Shown in pieces: positions 24,591 to 33,526 of a stretch of DNA of 64,000 nt. Source of the DNA: Streptomyces sp. TLI_053 (GTDB lineage Bacteria; Actinomycetota; Actinomycetes; Streptomycetales; Streptomycetaceae); the NCBI RefSeq assembly GCF_900105395.1, contig NZ_LT629775.1, forward strand, positions 8,645,501 to 8,709,500, given 5' to 3'. A program made the translations under genes and the position numbers. The notes below the pieces were generated by a model. The model worked only from the letters and a program-made list of their open reading frames with translations, made no database searches and was not told the DNA's origin. The first letter of the stretch is position 1. Every line of letters starts with the position of its first letter.

Positions 24591-25346
24591 TCAGTCCCGT
24601 TCGGGGTGATGCGGAAGGGGCCGGGGCGGGTGGTCCCAGCTGCCCGGGCGGGGTGGTTCCCAGACCGAGCAGTCGTGGGCGAAGAGGACGCGCCGCGGGT
24701 CGAAGTCGGCCAGCCGGTCCAGCCAGGGCCGGTAGCCGGGAAGCGGCGGTTCGACGCCTTGGCCGGCCGCGTGGCGGGCCAGGTGGTCCGAGGAGAATTC
24801 GGACGCGAAGTCGTAGGCCTGGCCGGCGAGGAGCACGGTCCCGTCGTCCTGTCGGACCACGAGCGACTGGTGCCCGTCGGTGTGCCCGGGGGTGGGGAGG
24901 ATCCGGATCCCGGGCAGGACCTCCGCCTCCCCGTCGACCACCCGGTAGGTCGCGCCGGGGAAGTCGACCAGTTCGTCGACGGTGTGTCCGCCCCGGCGGG
25001 CGGCGGCCAACTCCACGGCCTGGACCAGGATCGGCGTGCCGCCCAGCAGTGGGTTCCCGCCGCAGTGGTCGAAGTGGAGATGGCAGTTCACCACCAGGGA
25101 GATGTCCGCGAGGGTGACACCCGCGGCGGCGAGGGCATCCTCCAGCGGTCTGCGCCTGGGCCGGTAGTGGGCCTCGGTCCCGGGGTCGACGGCACCGATG
25201 CCGGTGTCGAAGAGGACCAGCCCCCGGTCGTGCCGCACCAGGTAGGCGAGCACGGGTTCGACCCGCGGTCGGGGACCGCCGGTCTCCGGGGCGGGTCGGA
25301 CGAAGTGGCCGAGGTCCAGTCGACGTACTGCCGCGTGAGTGCCCAT
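24591..25346 (-). CDS. metallo-beta-lactamase-fold hydrolase (AHL-lactonase-like)
   Basis: 251 residues from ATG 25346; the frame upstream lacks coding bias. The metal motif reads HLHFDH (89-94), followed by GHTDGH with His 155 and a late FAHD near residue 225. The VLFDTGIGAVDPG segment and overall length match the N-acyl-homoserine-lactonase/LACTB2-like branch. Two metal ions would activate water for lactone, thioester or phosphoester hydrolysis; the true substrate cannot be told. Same strand as, and upstream of, the MarR gene. Confidence 0.82.
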   Translation of the reverse strand: MGTHAAVRRLDLGHFVRPAPETGGPRPRVEPVLAYLVRHDRGLVLFDTGIGAVDPGTEAHYRPRRRPLEDALAAAGVTLADISLVVNCHLHFDHCGGNPLLGGTPILVQAVELAAARRGGHTVDELVDFPGATYRVVDGEAEVLPGIRILPTPGHTDGHQSLVVRQDDGTVLLAGQAYDFASEFSSDHLARHAAGQGVEPPLPGYRPWLDRLADFDPRRVLFAHDCSVWEPPRPGSWDHPPRPLPHHPERD

Positions 25347-25544
25347 CCGCTCATTCTGGCGCCCGGACGGGGTCCGTTCCGGGGTCGTCCGCCGAGAGCG
25401 GATTCGGCCGCTCCGACGGTGCGGTGGCCGCGGCTCGCCCCGGCGGGTGGAACCCGTGCCGATCGCTGCGGCCGGGCGTGCCGGCTGCCCGGGTTCCGCG
25501 CAGGTGGGGATGACCGGAATGACAGGGGCAATCGGGGAGACATC

Positions 25545-25575
25545 AAACGTTGACACGTTTGTGACAACAGGTCAC
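25545..25575 (+). promoter_or_regulatory. promoter/operator region of the subtilase gene
   Basis: AAACGT-TGAC-ACGTTT (25545-25560) is a perfect 6-bp dyad that includes TTGACA (25550-25555), an ideal -35. It is followed by GTGAC-AACAG-GTCAC (25561-25575). No clear -10 sits at 17 bases; GCGTAAAG slightly further on is the best candidate. The rest of 25347-25544 shows nothing recognisable. Confidence 0.5.
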
Positions 25576-25669
25576 GCGTAAAGCCTTCCCCAAATGCTTG
25601 CTGTTCTGGCATGTTGCGTTCAACCCCCGTGTGATCCCCTCACGCACGGGCCCCGATCGGAGGACGCAC

Positions 25670-27526
25670 GTGTCACCCCTGATATCCCGGCGGGTCGGCC
25701 GCCCCACCGCCGCGCTCGCCCTGCTGGCCGCCGCGGCCCTGGCCACCCCCGCGACCCTGGCCGTCGCGGCGCCCGCCGCGCCCGCCTCCGCCCCCGTCGT
25801 CCAGGCCCCGGCAGCCCCGGCCGCCCCGGCCGCCCCGGCCGCTCCGCAGAGCCAGGCCGCCCCGCAGGCACCGGCGGTCGCCGCCGCCTGGGCCGCCGGG
25901 ACTCGCGCCTACCTGGTGATCAGCGCCCCCGCCGACGTCGCCGCCGCCAAGTCCGCGGTGACCGCCAACGGCGGCACCGTCTTCGCGAGCTACGACGCGA
26001 TCGGCGTCGTCGTCGCCCACTCCACCGGCACCGGCTTCGCCGCCGCGGTGCGCGGGGCGGCCGGCGTCCAGCAGGTCGGCGCGACCCGCACCTCGGACGT
26101 TCCGGCCGACGCCTACAACCCGGCGCTGCCCGCGAACCCCGCCCAGTCGGCGACCACGCTGACCGAGTCCAACCGCTGGGACATGACCCAGATCAAGGCC
26201 GACCAGGCCTGGGCCGTCTCCACCGGCTCGTCCACGGTCAAGGTCGGCGTGCTGGACACCGGCGTCGACGACCAGCACCAGGACCTGGCGCCCAACTTCG
26301 ACGCCGCCGACTCCGCCTCCTGTGCCTACGGCAAGGCCGACACCCGCACCGGTGCCTGGCGCGACGTCGACACCCACGGCACCCACGTCGCCGGCACCAT
26401 CGCCGCCGCCAAGAACGGCAAGGGCGTCATCGGCGTGGCCCCCGGCGTCAAGATCGCCTCGGTCCGGATCGCCGAGCCGACCAGCACCCTGTTCTTCGCC
26501 GAGAACACCGTCTGCGGCTTCGTGTGGGCCGGTGACCACGGCTTCAAGGTGACCAACAACAGCTACTACACCGACCCGTGGCAGTTCAACTGCCCGGACA
26601 ACCTGGACCAGGCGGCCATCATCGAGGGCGTCCGCCGGGCCCAGGCCTACGCCGAGGGCAAGGGCTCGCTCCAGGTCGCCGCGGCCGGCAACTCCAACTA
26701 CGACCTGGCCAACAAGACCACCGACAGCGACAGCCCCAACGACTCCACCAAGGTCACCCGGACCATCACCAACGCCTGCATCGACATCCCGACCGAGCTG
26801 CCCGGTGTGGTGACCGTGTCGGCCATGGCCAGCGGCACCGGCAAGGCCTCGTACTCCAACTTCGGCCGGGGCGTCATCGACGTCGCCGCGCCCGGCGGTG
26901 ACGGCGCCACCGGTGTGTACTCCACGCTGCCCGGCGGCAAGTACGGTACCAAGAGCGGCACCTCGATGGCCTCCCCGCACGTGACCGGTGTCGCGGCGCT
27001 GATCGCGAGCGCCAACCCGACGTTCACCCCGGCCGACATCCGTGCCCGCCTGGCCACCCAGGCCAACGACGTGGCGTGCCCCTCCGACAGCCGCTGCACC
27101 GGCACCACCGCCAACAACGCCTTCTTCGGCGAGGGCCAGGTCGACGCGCTCAAGGCGGTCGGCGGCGGCACCCCGCCCACCGGCAAGTACTTCGAGAACC
27201 TGACGGACGTGGCGATCACCGACAACGCGACGGTGGACAGCCCGCTGGCCGTGACCGGGGTCGGCGGCAACGCCCCCGCCGCGCTCAAGGTCGGTGTGGA
27301 CATCAAGCACACCTACCGCGGTGACCTGGTCCTCTCCCTGGTCGCGCCGAACGGCACGGTCTACCTGCTGGAGGACTTCACGGACAGCGACAGCGCCGAC
27401 AACGTGGCCAAGACCTACACCGTCAACGCCTCCGCGAGCCCGGCCGACGGGACGTGGAAGCTGCGGGTCAAGGACGGCGCCTCCGGCGACGTCGGCACCG
27501 TCGACGCCTGGAACCTGACCTTCTGA
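25670..27526 (+). CDS. secreted subtilisin-like serine protease with P-domain
   Basis: 618 residues; GTG 25670 with GGAGG upstream begins a typical signal peptide (about 1-34), and the in-frame ATG 25598 is not needed. A short A/P-rich linker precedes an I9-like propeptide (about 75-145). The S8 catalytic domain carries Asp 196 (VLDTGVD), His 236 (THGTHVAGT) and Ser 432 (SGTSMASPH), with oxyanion Asn near 341 (AAAGNSN). Residues about 505-618 match a proprotein-convertase P domain (VGVDIKHTYRGDLVLSLVAP; GTVDAWNLTF). An extracellular, self-processing protease; the P domain stabilises the fold. Monocistronic with its own terminator. Confidence 0.93.
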   Translation: MSPLISRRVGRPTAALALLAAAALATPATLAVAAPAAPASAPVVQAPAAPAAPAAPAAPQSQAAPQAPAVAAAWAAGTRAYLVISAPADVAAAKSAVTANGGTVFASYDAIGVVVAHSTGTGFAAAVRGAAGVQQVGATRTSDVPADAYNPALPANPAQSATTLTESNRWDMTQIKADQAWAVSTGSSTVKVGVLDTGVDDQHQDLAPNFDAADSASCAYGKADTRTGAWRDVDTHGTHVAGTIAAAKNGKGVIGVAPGVKIASVRIAEPTSTLFFAENTVCGFVWAGDHGFKVTNNSYYTDPWQFNCPDNLDQAAIIEGVRRAQAYAEGKGSLQVAAAGNSNYDLANKTTDSDSPNDSTKVTRTITNACIDIPTELPGVVTVSAMASGTGKASYSNFGRGVIDVAAPGGDGATGVYSTLPGGKYGTKSGTSMASPHVTGVAALIASANPTFTPADIRARLATQANDVACPSDSRCTGTTANNAFFGEGQVDALKAVGGGTPPTGKYFENLTDVAITDNATVDSPLAVTGVGGNAPAALKVGVDIKHTYRGDLVLSLVAPNGTVYLLEDFTDSDSADNVAKTYTVNASASPADGTWKLRVKDGASGDVGTVDAWNLTF

Positions 27527-27532
27527 CGGTCG

Positions 27533-27560
27533 CCCCGTCCGGTGGGCAGTGCGGACGGGG
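27533..27560 (+). terminator. hairpin terminator of the subtilase gene
   Basis: CCCCGTCCG (27533-27541) pairs with CGGACGGGG (27552-27560) across a 10-base loop, starting 7 bases past the TGA. Confidence 0.75.
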
Positions 27561-27660
27561 ACCGGAACGGGCCGCGGCGGCGGGAGCGATCCCGCCGCCG
27601 CGGCTTTCCCGTTCCTCGTGCTGCTCCGGCGCGCTCCTCCGGCTGGGAACGGTCGTGCCG

Positions 27661-28491
27661 TCAGCGGGACGACGACCCCGGGAGGACGGGCCCCGGGAGG
27701 ACGGGACCGGGGAGCAGGGGGCCGGTGACGTTCTTGACCTCGTCGTCGTCATCGTTCACGGTCGTCGTGACCGAGCTGGTCACCCCGGAGGCCAGGCCGA
27801 GGATCAGGAAGAGCACCAGCAGCCCCCGGCCCGCGCCGCTCATGACCAGCGGCCGGGTCGCCGACACCGTCCCCTCGGGATCCGAGCCGGGCTCGTCGCC
27901 GAAGAGCCGCTTCGGGTAGGCCGAGGTGAGCATCACCAGGTAGGCCATGTACCGCATCCGGTAGCGCAGCACCGCGGCGGTCGCCTCGAACAGGGGCTGC
28001 GGCATCCGTCCGAGGACCAGCACCACCAGCCAGCTGATCCAGCCGACCACCCACCAGCCCGCGTAGAGCAGCCCCTGCACCACGGCGGCCGGGACGACCA
28101 GCACGATCCGGAACAGCACCGCGAGCCGGTTCAGCTCCCCGGGCCTGAGGCCGACCTGCACGGGGTGGTCGGGGACGCGGAACGCGAACGGCGGATAGCT
28201 GCCCGTCGTCATCATCAGGTACGCGTTCACCCGGGTCTCGTAGGGCACGTACGCGCAGAGGTAGTCGGCGGCGAAGACCGGGAGCCGGCCGAGGACGAGG
28301 GCGCCGAACCAGCCGATGACCGTGACCACGAACGCCACCACCGACAGTACCCAGAGCACGATGAACTGCGGGATCAGCAGCAGGAGCCGGAACAGTACGG
28401 TCAGGCGGTTCTGCGGTCCGGGGGCGGGCACGTCGAGCGCGGGCAGCCATTCGTTCGGGTAGGGGGCGGCGGCGGGGGGAGCCTGCCACAT
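27661..28491 (-). CDS. DUF4389 double-domain membrane protein
   Basis: 276 residues from ATG 28491 (TGGAGG upstream). Two similar halves each read NRLTVLFRLLLLIPQ / NRLAVLFRIVLVVPA, then membrane helices and a Y-rich YxMMTTGSYPPFAF / MAYLVMLTSAYPKRLF segment, the DUF4389 signature. A final hydrophobic helix (GRGLLVLFLILGLASG) leads to an Asp-rich and PGPVLPGPVLPG tail. Integral membrane protein of unknown function, common in actinobacteria. Divergent from the GMC operon. Confidence 0.82.
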   Translation of the reverse strand: MWQAPPAAAPYPNEWLPALDVPAPGPQNRLTVLFRLLLLIPQFIVLWVLSVVAFVVTVIGWFGALVLGRLPVFAADYLCAYVPYETRVNAYLMMTTGSYPPFAFRVPDHPVQVGLRPGELNRLAVLFRIVLVVPAAVVQGLLYAGWWVVGWISWLVVLVLGRMPQPLFEATAAVLRYRMRYMAYLVMLTSAYPKRLFGDEPGSDPEGTVSATRPLVMSGAGRGLLVLFLILGLASGVTSSVTTTVNDDDDEVKNVTGPLLPGPVLPGPVLPGSSSR

Positions 28492-28844
28492 CGGGGCCTC
28501 CAGGGCTCGGCACCGGGGCGCGCGGTGGACCCGCGCGTGCTCCGAAGATCGCAGCCGACCGGGAAGACCGCGCGCTGCGTTGCGCCACCCGGGCGATGTA
28601 CCCGACCGGTCGGGACCGGTCGTTCTGGCGGGTGGTCCGATAAGCAATCGATCGCAAAATAACGGCCAGACCATGGCGAGGCGGTCGTGATCGATCGATT
28701 GTGGTCGAAGGTTCTCCGGGCGCCGGCAACGGGGCAGCATCGGTTCCGGGACGATCGGGAGTGCGCCCGATCGGCCGTCGGACGCGGAGCGCCCACCCGG
28801 CTGTCATGTCCGGGACGTGATGCGACGTGATGCGACGCGACGCG
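28492..28844. promoter_or_regulatory. divergent region with a 10-bp inverted repeat
   Basis: CAATCGATCG (28645-28654) recurs inverted as CGATCGATTG (28692-28701), flanking an AT-rich CAAAATAAC stretch. This is a plausible paired operator for the DUF4389 gene and/or the GMC operon. A TGATGCGACG short repeat (about 28815-28850) runs into the start of the small-subunit gene. No clear -35/-10 set was assigned. Confidence 0.45.
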
Positions 28845-29309
28845 ATGCGACCTGCTCACCATGGGGGTGCCGGCTTGCCAGGGTTCGACGACTACCACCA
28901 CCGCCTCTCGGGACCGGTCGCCGAGGGTCCCGATCCCGGAGCCGGGACCGACGAGCCGGACCGCGCGGCCTACGGCTTCCCCGCGTCGGGCGACCTCCTG
29001 GAGCTGACCGACTTCGCCGACTTCCTCCGCTTTTCCGCCGAACTCACCGGCTTCGACGAGAGCGAACTGCGCGACACCGGCATGGCCCACGAACACCACC
29101 GCACCCTGCTCGCCCACCGGGTCCGCGACGAGCACGCCCTGGTCCACCTCTGGTACGTCGGTGCCTGGCCGGACGAGCCGCCCGCCTCGCCCCGGGCCCA
29201 CGAGCGGGGCCTGATGTGGCGCACGTTCCACGGCGCCGCCCCCGGCAGCACCGCCCCGGGCCACGGCAGCTGGGCCGAGCCTCCGCGGGACGGCGGGGCC
29301 GGCCGATGA
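28845..29309 (+). CDS. GMC/sugar dehydrogenase small-subunit-like protein
   Basis: About 154 residues. The start is uncertain: ATG 28845 is used, with ATG 28827 or TTG 28875 (behind GGGGGTG) as alternatives. The sequence DFADFLRFSAELTGFDESEL, HALVHLWYVGAWPD and RGLMWRTFHGA followed by GHGSWAEPP fits the small accessory subunit of membrane sugar-alcohol dehydrogenases (sorbitol/fructose dehydrogenase type), although no Tat signal is present. Its TGA overlaps the ATG of the GMC flavoprotein, so they are translated together and probably form a complex. Confidence 0.65.
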   Translation: MRPAHHGGAGLPGFDDYHHRLSGPVAEGPDPGAGTDEPDRAAYGFPASGDLLELTDFADFLRFSAELTGFDESELRDTGMAHEHHRTLLAHRVRDEHALVHLWYVGAWPDEPPASPRAHERGLMWRTFHGAAPGSTAPGHGSWAEPPRDGGAGR

Positions 29310-31201
29310 CCCGGGACACCCGGCGGCACTGGGACGTGATCGTGGTCGGCGCGGGCTTCGCCGGTTCGCTGGTGGCCCACCGCCTGGGCGGGCACGGCCA
29401 CCGCGTCCTCGTCCTCGAAGCGGGCCACGACGTCCCGGACGCCGCGACCACCGCCGCCGCGTACCTGGCGGCCGGCGGCGGCACCCCCACCTCGCCCTAC
29501 CCCCGCAGCGCCGACGCCCCGTCCCCGGACGTCGACGACCTGACCGGCCGGCCCGACGGCGGGTCCACCGCCGCCGGACACCTCCGCCAGCACGGCCCGC
29601 TGCCCTACGCGAGCGGCTACCTGCGGGCCAACGGCGGCACCGGCCTGCTCTGGACCGGCCTCACCCCGCGCATGCACCCCGAGGACTTCCGCACCGCCGA
29701 CCTCGGCCACGGCCGCAACTGGCCCATCGGCTACCAGGACCTCGAACCGTACTACCGGCAGGCCGAACACGAGCTCGGCGTCGCCGCCGACGCCGACCAG
29801 CAGCGCACCGCCGTCGGACTGCCCATCCCCGCCGACTACGCCTTCCCGATGCGCGCGATCCCCGCCACCCACCTGGACCGGACCCTCGGCCGCGCCCTGG
29901 ACGGCCGGACCGTCCGCGACCCGGCCGCCGACGAGGACGCCCGACTCGAGGTCAGCACCACCCCGCACGCCCGCAACGGCCGGCCCACCCGACCGGAGCA
30001 CCCGGCCGGACCGCTCTGCCGGGGCGCCGCCTCCTGCGTGCCGGCCTGCCCCAGCGGCGCCAAGTACACCCCGCTGCGCACCCAGGCCCGCTGGGCGCCC
30101 GGCGTCCGGCTGCGCACCGACGCCGTGGCGAGCCGGGTCCTGGTCGACGGCACCGGCCGTGCCACCGGCGTCGAGTACCACGCGGACGGCGACACCCACC
30201 GCGCCCACGCCGACCTGGTCGTCCTCGCCGCCCACGCGATCGAGAACGCCCGGCTGCTGCTCCTCTCCGGCCTCGCCAACCGCAGCGACCAGGTCGGCCG
30301 CAATCTGATGGACCATCCGGCCCTGCTCACCTGGGGCCTGCTGCCGGGGCCGACGGGGCCCTACCGGGGGCCGGGTTCCACCAGCGGACTGGAAGCCTTC
30401 CGCTTCGGCCGGGCCCGGGCCCGGCGCGCGCCGTTCCGGATCGAGATCGGCAACTGGGGCTGGTCCTGGGCCGGTCGGCCGCCCCAGGTCGAGACCGCGG
30501 CCCTGCTCCGCACCGGGGTCCGCGGCAAGGACCTGCGCGACCGCCTCGGCGACCGGCTCGGCCGTCAGTTCTCGCTCCAGTTCGAACTGGAACAGCCGGC
30601 CGACCCGGCCAACCGGGTCACCCTCGACCACAGCCGGCCGGACCGGCTCGGCCTGCCGCGACCGGCCCTCCACTACGACCTCTCCGAGTACGTCCGGCAG
30701 GGCATGGCCTCCGCCCGGGCCGTCTCCGACCAACTGTTCGCCCTGCTCGGCGCCGAGGACCACACCCACTACGAGGCCGGCCCCGGCTGGCCCGGGCGGC
30801 TCGAGCACGACGGCCGGCCCTACGGCTACCGGGGCGCCGGCCACGGAGGCGGCACCCACATCATGGGCGACTCGCCGGCCACCTCGGTGGTCGACCAGTG
30901 GCAGCGCTGCTGGGACCACCCCAACCTCTACGCCGTCGGCTGCGGCTCGATGCCCTCGCTCGGCACCTCCAATCCCTCGCTGACCATGGCCGCCCTCGCC
31001 CTGCGCAGCGCCGACCGGGCCCACCACGATCTGACGGTTCTCCGCGGTCCGGCGGTGCTGCACGGCCCGGCGGTGCTCACCGCGCCGCGTCCGTCCGTGC
31101 CTCCTCCGGCTGTTCCGTCCGCCGTTTCCCCTGCTGTCCTCTCCGCCGGCCCCTCCGCCGTGCCCGCGCCCTCACCGACCTCGCCCAGGGAGCCCTCATG
31201 A
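29306..31201 (+). CDS. GMC-family FAD-dependent oxidoreductase
   Basis: 631 residues. ATG 29306 overlaps the upstream stop and is followed at once by the FAD-binding GAGFAG (15-20) and LVLEAG. Other GMC marks: GYLRANGGTGLLWTGLTPRM, CxxxCP-like SCVPACPSGAKYTPL, VVLAAHAIENARLLLLSG, and the C-terminal catalytic pair His 518 (GGGTHIMG) and Asn 556 (GTSNPSLT). The class oxidises an alcohol to a carbonyl, passing electrons to quinone, cytochrome or oxygen. The cysteine pair resembles that of gluconate/sorbitol dehydrogenase large subunits. A disordered P/S-rich tail follows about residue 575. Middle gene of a three-gene coupled operon. Confidence 0.88.
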   Translation: MTRDTRRHWDVIVVGAGFAGSLVAHRLGGHGHRVLVLEAGHDVPDAATTAAAYLAAGGGTPTSPYPRSADAPSPDVDDLTGRPDGGSTAAGHLRQHGPLPYASGYLRANGGTGLLWTGLTPRMHPEDFRTADLGHGRNWPIGYQDLEPYYRQAEHELGVAADADQQRTAVGLPIPADYAFPMRAIPATHLDRTLGRALDGRTVRDPAADEDARLEVSTTPHARNGRPTRPEHPAGPLCRGAASCVPACPSGAKYTPLRTQARWAPGVRLRTDAVASRVLVDGTGRATGVEYHADGDTHRAHADLVVLAAHAIENARLLLLSGLANRSDQVGRNLMDHPALLTWGLLPGPTGPYRGPGSTSGLEAFRFGRARARRAPFRIEIGNWGWSWAGRPPQVETAALLRTGVRGKDLRDRLGDRLGRQFSLQFELEQPADPANRVTLDHSRPDRLGLPRPALHYDLSEYVRQGMASARAVSDQLFALLGAEDHTHYEAGPGWPGRLEHDGRPYGYRGAGHGGGTHIMGDSPATSVVDQWQRCWDHPNLYAVGCGSMPSLGTSNPSLTMAALALRSADRAHHDLTVLRGPAVLHGPAVLTAPRPSVPPPAVPSAVSPAVLSAGPSAVPAPSPTSPREPS

Positions 31202-32142
31202 CCGGCCTGCCACTGCCACCCGTGCCGGAGCCGTACTACCTCCCCTTCCACTACGGAGCCCTGCACAACATCGGTGTGGACTACCTGGTCGACCCCGGCC
31301 CCGTCCAGGAACTGCTCGCCGAACGTCACCCCGCGCTGGCGGCGGCCGACTTCGGCGGCCGCGCCTGCGTCTCGCTCAACTACCAGCTGTACTTCGCCCA
31401 GTACCCGACCGGCGGCGGGATCACCGAGGAGGTGGAGATCAACGTGATCGCCCACCCCCGGTCCGCCGCCGACCGGCTGCCGGCCGTCGACTACGGCCAG
31501 TACGCCCGGGGCCACGACCAGACCAGGCTGCTCGGCATCGCCCGCCTCCACGTGCTCTGCGACAACCCGCTCGCCATCGACGCCGGCACCCGGCTCTACG
31601 CCGAGCCCAAGCACCCCGGCTGGTTCACCGCCGTTCTGCCCTCGCTGAACGCGGCCGCCGTGCACGACCGCTGGTCCGTCGCCTGCCACCGGGCCACGCT
31701 CGGCCCGGACGGGCTGCGCCGGCACGAGGAGGAACTGTTCGCGGTCGAGGCGGACCTGGCCGGCCTCGACAGCGAACCGGTCGTCAACACCCCCGTCACC
31801 GGGTACGGCACCGACGAGGAGGGCCGACTGCTGGCCGGCCCGCTCACCGTCCACCAGCCCTACCGCTTCCACCCGTTGGACGCCCGCACCGCCGACCGGG
31901 TACGCCTCACCCTCGGCGAGCGCGGCCCGGGCGGGACCGGTTCGACCGGTGTGCCCGGTCCGGGTGGTGCGCCTGGTCCGGGTGGTGCAGTCGCTTCGGG
32001 GGGTGCGCCCGGTTCCGGTGGGTACGCGCGGGAGGCCGTCGCCGATCTCGCCCGCCTGGTCGGCGACGCGCCCGCGGCCGGGGCCTGGACCTACCAGTCC
32101 GCACCGGTGGCCGCCCACCACCGTCCCTACTACATCCCCTGA
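31198..32142 (+). CDS. conserved hypothetical protein of the GMC operon
   Basis: 314 residues; ATG 31198 overlaps the GMC stop (ATGA). No signal peptide or membrane span. The fold is not identified; the LYAEPKHPGWFTAVLPSLN segment and beta-rich pattern loosely recall acetoacetate-decarboxylase-like proteins. A Gly/Pro-rich loop (GPGGTGSTGVPGPGG and similar, about 242-275) interrupts the C-terminal part. Coupled translation implies it acts on the substrate or product of the GMC enzyme, perhaps as a decarboxylase, hydratase or binding protein. Confidence 0.65.
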   Translation: MTGLPLPPVPEPYYLPFHYGALHNIGVDYLVDPGPVQELLAERHPALAAADFGGRACVSLNYQLYFAQYPTGGGITEEVEINVIAHPRSAADRLPAVDYGQYARGHDQTRLLGIARLHVLCDNPLAIDAGTRLYAEPKHPGWFTAVLPSLNAAAVHDRWSVACHRATLGPDGLRRHEEELFAVEADLAGLDSEPVVNTPVTGYGTDEEGRLLAGPLTVHQPYRFHPLDARTADRVRLTLGERGPGGTGSTGVPGPGGAPGPGGAVASGGAPGSGGYAREAVADLARLVGDAPAAGAWTYQSAPVAAHHRPYYIP

Positions 32143-32202
32143 CCCCCGACCGCGGCGGGGCTGCGGCAGGACGACGGCAGCAACCCGGCCGGACGACGCC
32201 GA

Positions 32203-32234
32203 GGACCGCCCCGGCCGGACGGCGGGGGCGGTCC
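32203..32234. terminator. terminator between the GMC operon and the NlpC gene
   Basis: GGACCGCCCC (32203-32212) pairs with GGGGCGGTCC (32225-32234) between converging gene ends at 32142 and 32254. Confidence 0.7.
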
Positions 32235-32253
32235 CGGGAGGGGCCCGGTCGGG

Positions 32254-33273
32254 TCAGGAGCGCAGGGCCGGCTGGGGCTTGCACTCCGGGACGTCGGTGA
32301 GCCAGGCCGGCCCCTGGAGGTAGATGTTGCTGATCCAGCCCCGGTAGTCCGGCAGATAGGACCAGGCGTCATTGGTGTAGCCCTCGGCGGTGACCGACTG
32401 GCCGTGCACCTGGCAGGAGACCCGTACCGTGGTCGGCCCGGGCAGGACGGCCACCGGGGTGCCGGCGGTGGAGGGCGCCGGCCGGACGTTCACCCCCGAA
32501 CTCCAGGTCCGCTGCGTCGTGGTGCCGCCGGGCGGTGCCCCCTGGTCACCCGGTGCGAAGCGCACCGCGCCCGCGTAGTCGGACATGGTGTGGCTGGTGA
32601 GGTCGGACACCATGAGGTGGGTGTCCGACTCCCGGGCCTCGACGATCCTGCCGGCGCCGAGGTAGATCGCCACGTGGTGCACCCAGGAGCGGCCCCAGAA
32701 GACGAGGTCGCCGGGGAGCAGCGCGGCGGTGTCGGTGCCGAGCCGCTGACCGGGCAGGCCGAAGATCTCGGCCGCGTCCTTCTGACCGACGACGTCCTGG
32801 CCGACGGCCTGCGACCAGGCCCAGCGGACGAGTCCTGAGCAGTCGAAGCCGATCCGGTACGGGTCGTTGCGGGAGCGCTCGGGGTCGCTCGGGTCGACCG
32901 AGCCGTAGGTCGCTCCGGGGGTCGGGCCGTGCCCGCCGCCCCAGGTGTACCAGGTGCCGGCGGCGACCTGGGTGCAGGCCGCGGTGATGGCCCGGCCGGC
33001 GGTCTCGGAGCTCGGGGCGCCCTGCGCCGCGCAGTCGGCGGCGGCTGTCGGGCCCGGTGCCGTGGCTGTTGCCGGTGTTGCCGGTGTTGCCGGTGCTGTC
33101 GGTGTTGGTGGTCCCGGTGTTGCCGCTGTGCCCGGTGCCGACGGGACCGTGGGCGCCGACGGAGGCGCGGGGGAGGCCGAGGCGGGGGACACCAGGACCG
33201 TCGTGGTCAGGAGACCGGCCAGCAGGGCGAGTACTACGCCGGCCAGGTTGGTGGTGGGGTGTTTCGAGCGCAC
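32254..33273 (-). CDS. secreted NlpC/P60 peptidoglycan endopeptidase with SH3-like domain
   Basis: 339 residues from GTG 33273, with a strong GAGGAGG upstream; the longer frame to 33684 is unsupported. Signal peptide about 1-34, then an A/P/T-rich wall linker. The NlpC/P60 domain (about 95-240) has the nucleophile Cys 145 in FDCSGLVRWAW and His 200 in HHVAIYLGAG. Residues about 255-335 look like a bacterial SH3 domain (GVNVRPAPSTAGTPVAVL, YRGWISNIYLQG). It should cleave gamma-D-Glu-meso-DAP or neighbouring bonds in cell-wall peptides. The GGGHGPTPG insert before the Cys is typical of actinobacterial members. Confidence 0.88.
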   Translation of the reverse strand: MRSKHPTTNLAGVVLALLAGLLTTTVLVSPASASPAPPSAPTVPSAPGTAATPGPPTPTAPATPATPATATAPGPTAAADCAAQGAPSSETAGRAITAACTQVAAGTWYTWGGGHGPTPGATYGSVDPSDPERSRNDPYRIGFDCSGLVRWAWSQAVGQDVVGQKDAAEIFGLPGQRLGTDTAALLPGDLVFWGRSWVHHVAIYLGAGRIVEARESDTHLMVSDLTSHTMSDYAGAVRFAPGDQGAPPGGTTTQRTWSSGVNVRPAPSTAGTPVAVLPGPTTVRVSCQVHGQSVTAEGYTNDAWSYLPDYRGWISNIYLQGPAWLTDVPECKPQPALRS

Positions 33274-33470
33274 GGATGCCTCCTCTCGTCCTGCTGTGTG
33301 CCGGCCGGGCGCCTGCTGGTCGCCAATGGCGTTCAAGGGCGTTCCAGCTCGGTTCCGGCCGCGCGGACAGATGCCGGGGCGCGCGGCGGACAGCGCGCGC
33401 CGTGAGGGTGGTCCGAGCCTGGCAAGCCGGCCAGGACGGCGTCCAGCGGGCCACCGTCGCCCATCGCGGC

Positions 33471-33497
33471 GGGAAACGGGAAACGCCGTCGGGAAAC
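33471..33497 (-). repeat. three GGGAAAC repeats upstream of the NlpC gene
   Basis: GGGAAAC occurs at 33471-33477, 33478-33484 and 33491-33497, about 200 bases upstream of the NlpC start and just past the STAND gene stop. A regulator-binding array or leader-RNA element is possible. A c-di-AMP (ydaO) riboswitch was looked for in this leader and could not be recognised. Confidence 0.4.
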
Positions 33498-33526
33498 CGC
33501 CGTTGAGCTGCCGGGACCGTGCCCTG

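Noticed and set aside
28817..29305. 163-codon N-terminal extension of the GMC flavoprotein
   Set aside because: The FAD-binding motif must be near the N-terminus, and the extension is the shifted shadow of the small-subunit gene.
33274..33526. c-di-AMP (ydaO) riboswitch before the NlpC/P60 gene
   Set aside because: Expected from related genes in streptomycetes, but I could not find the conserved core by eye; a covariance search would decide.
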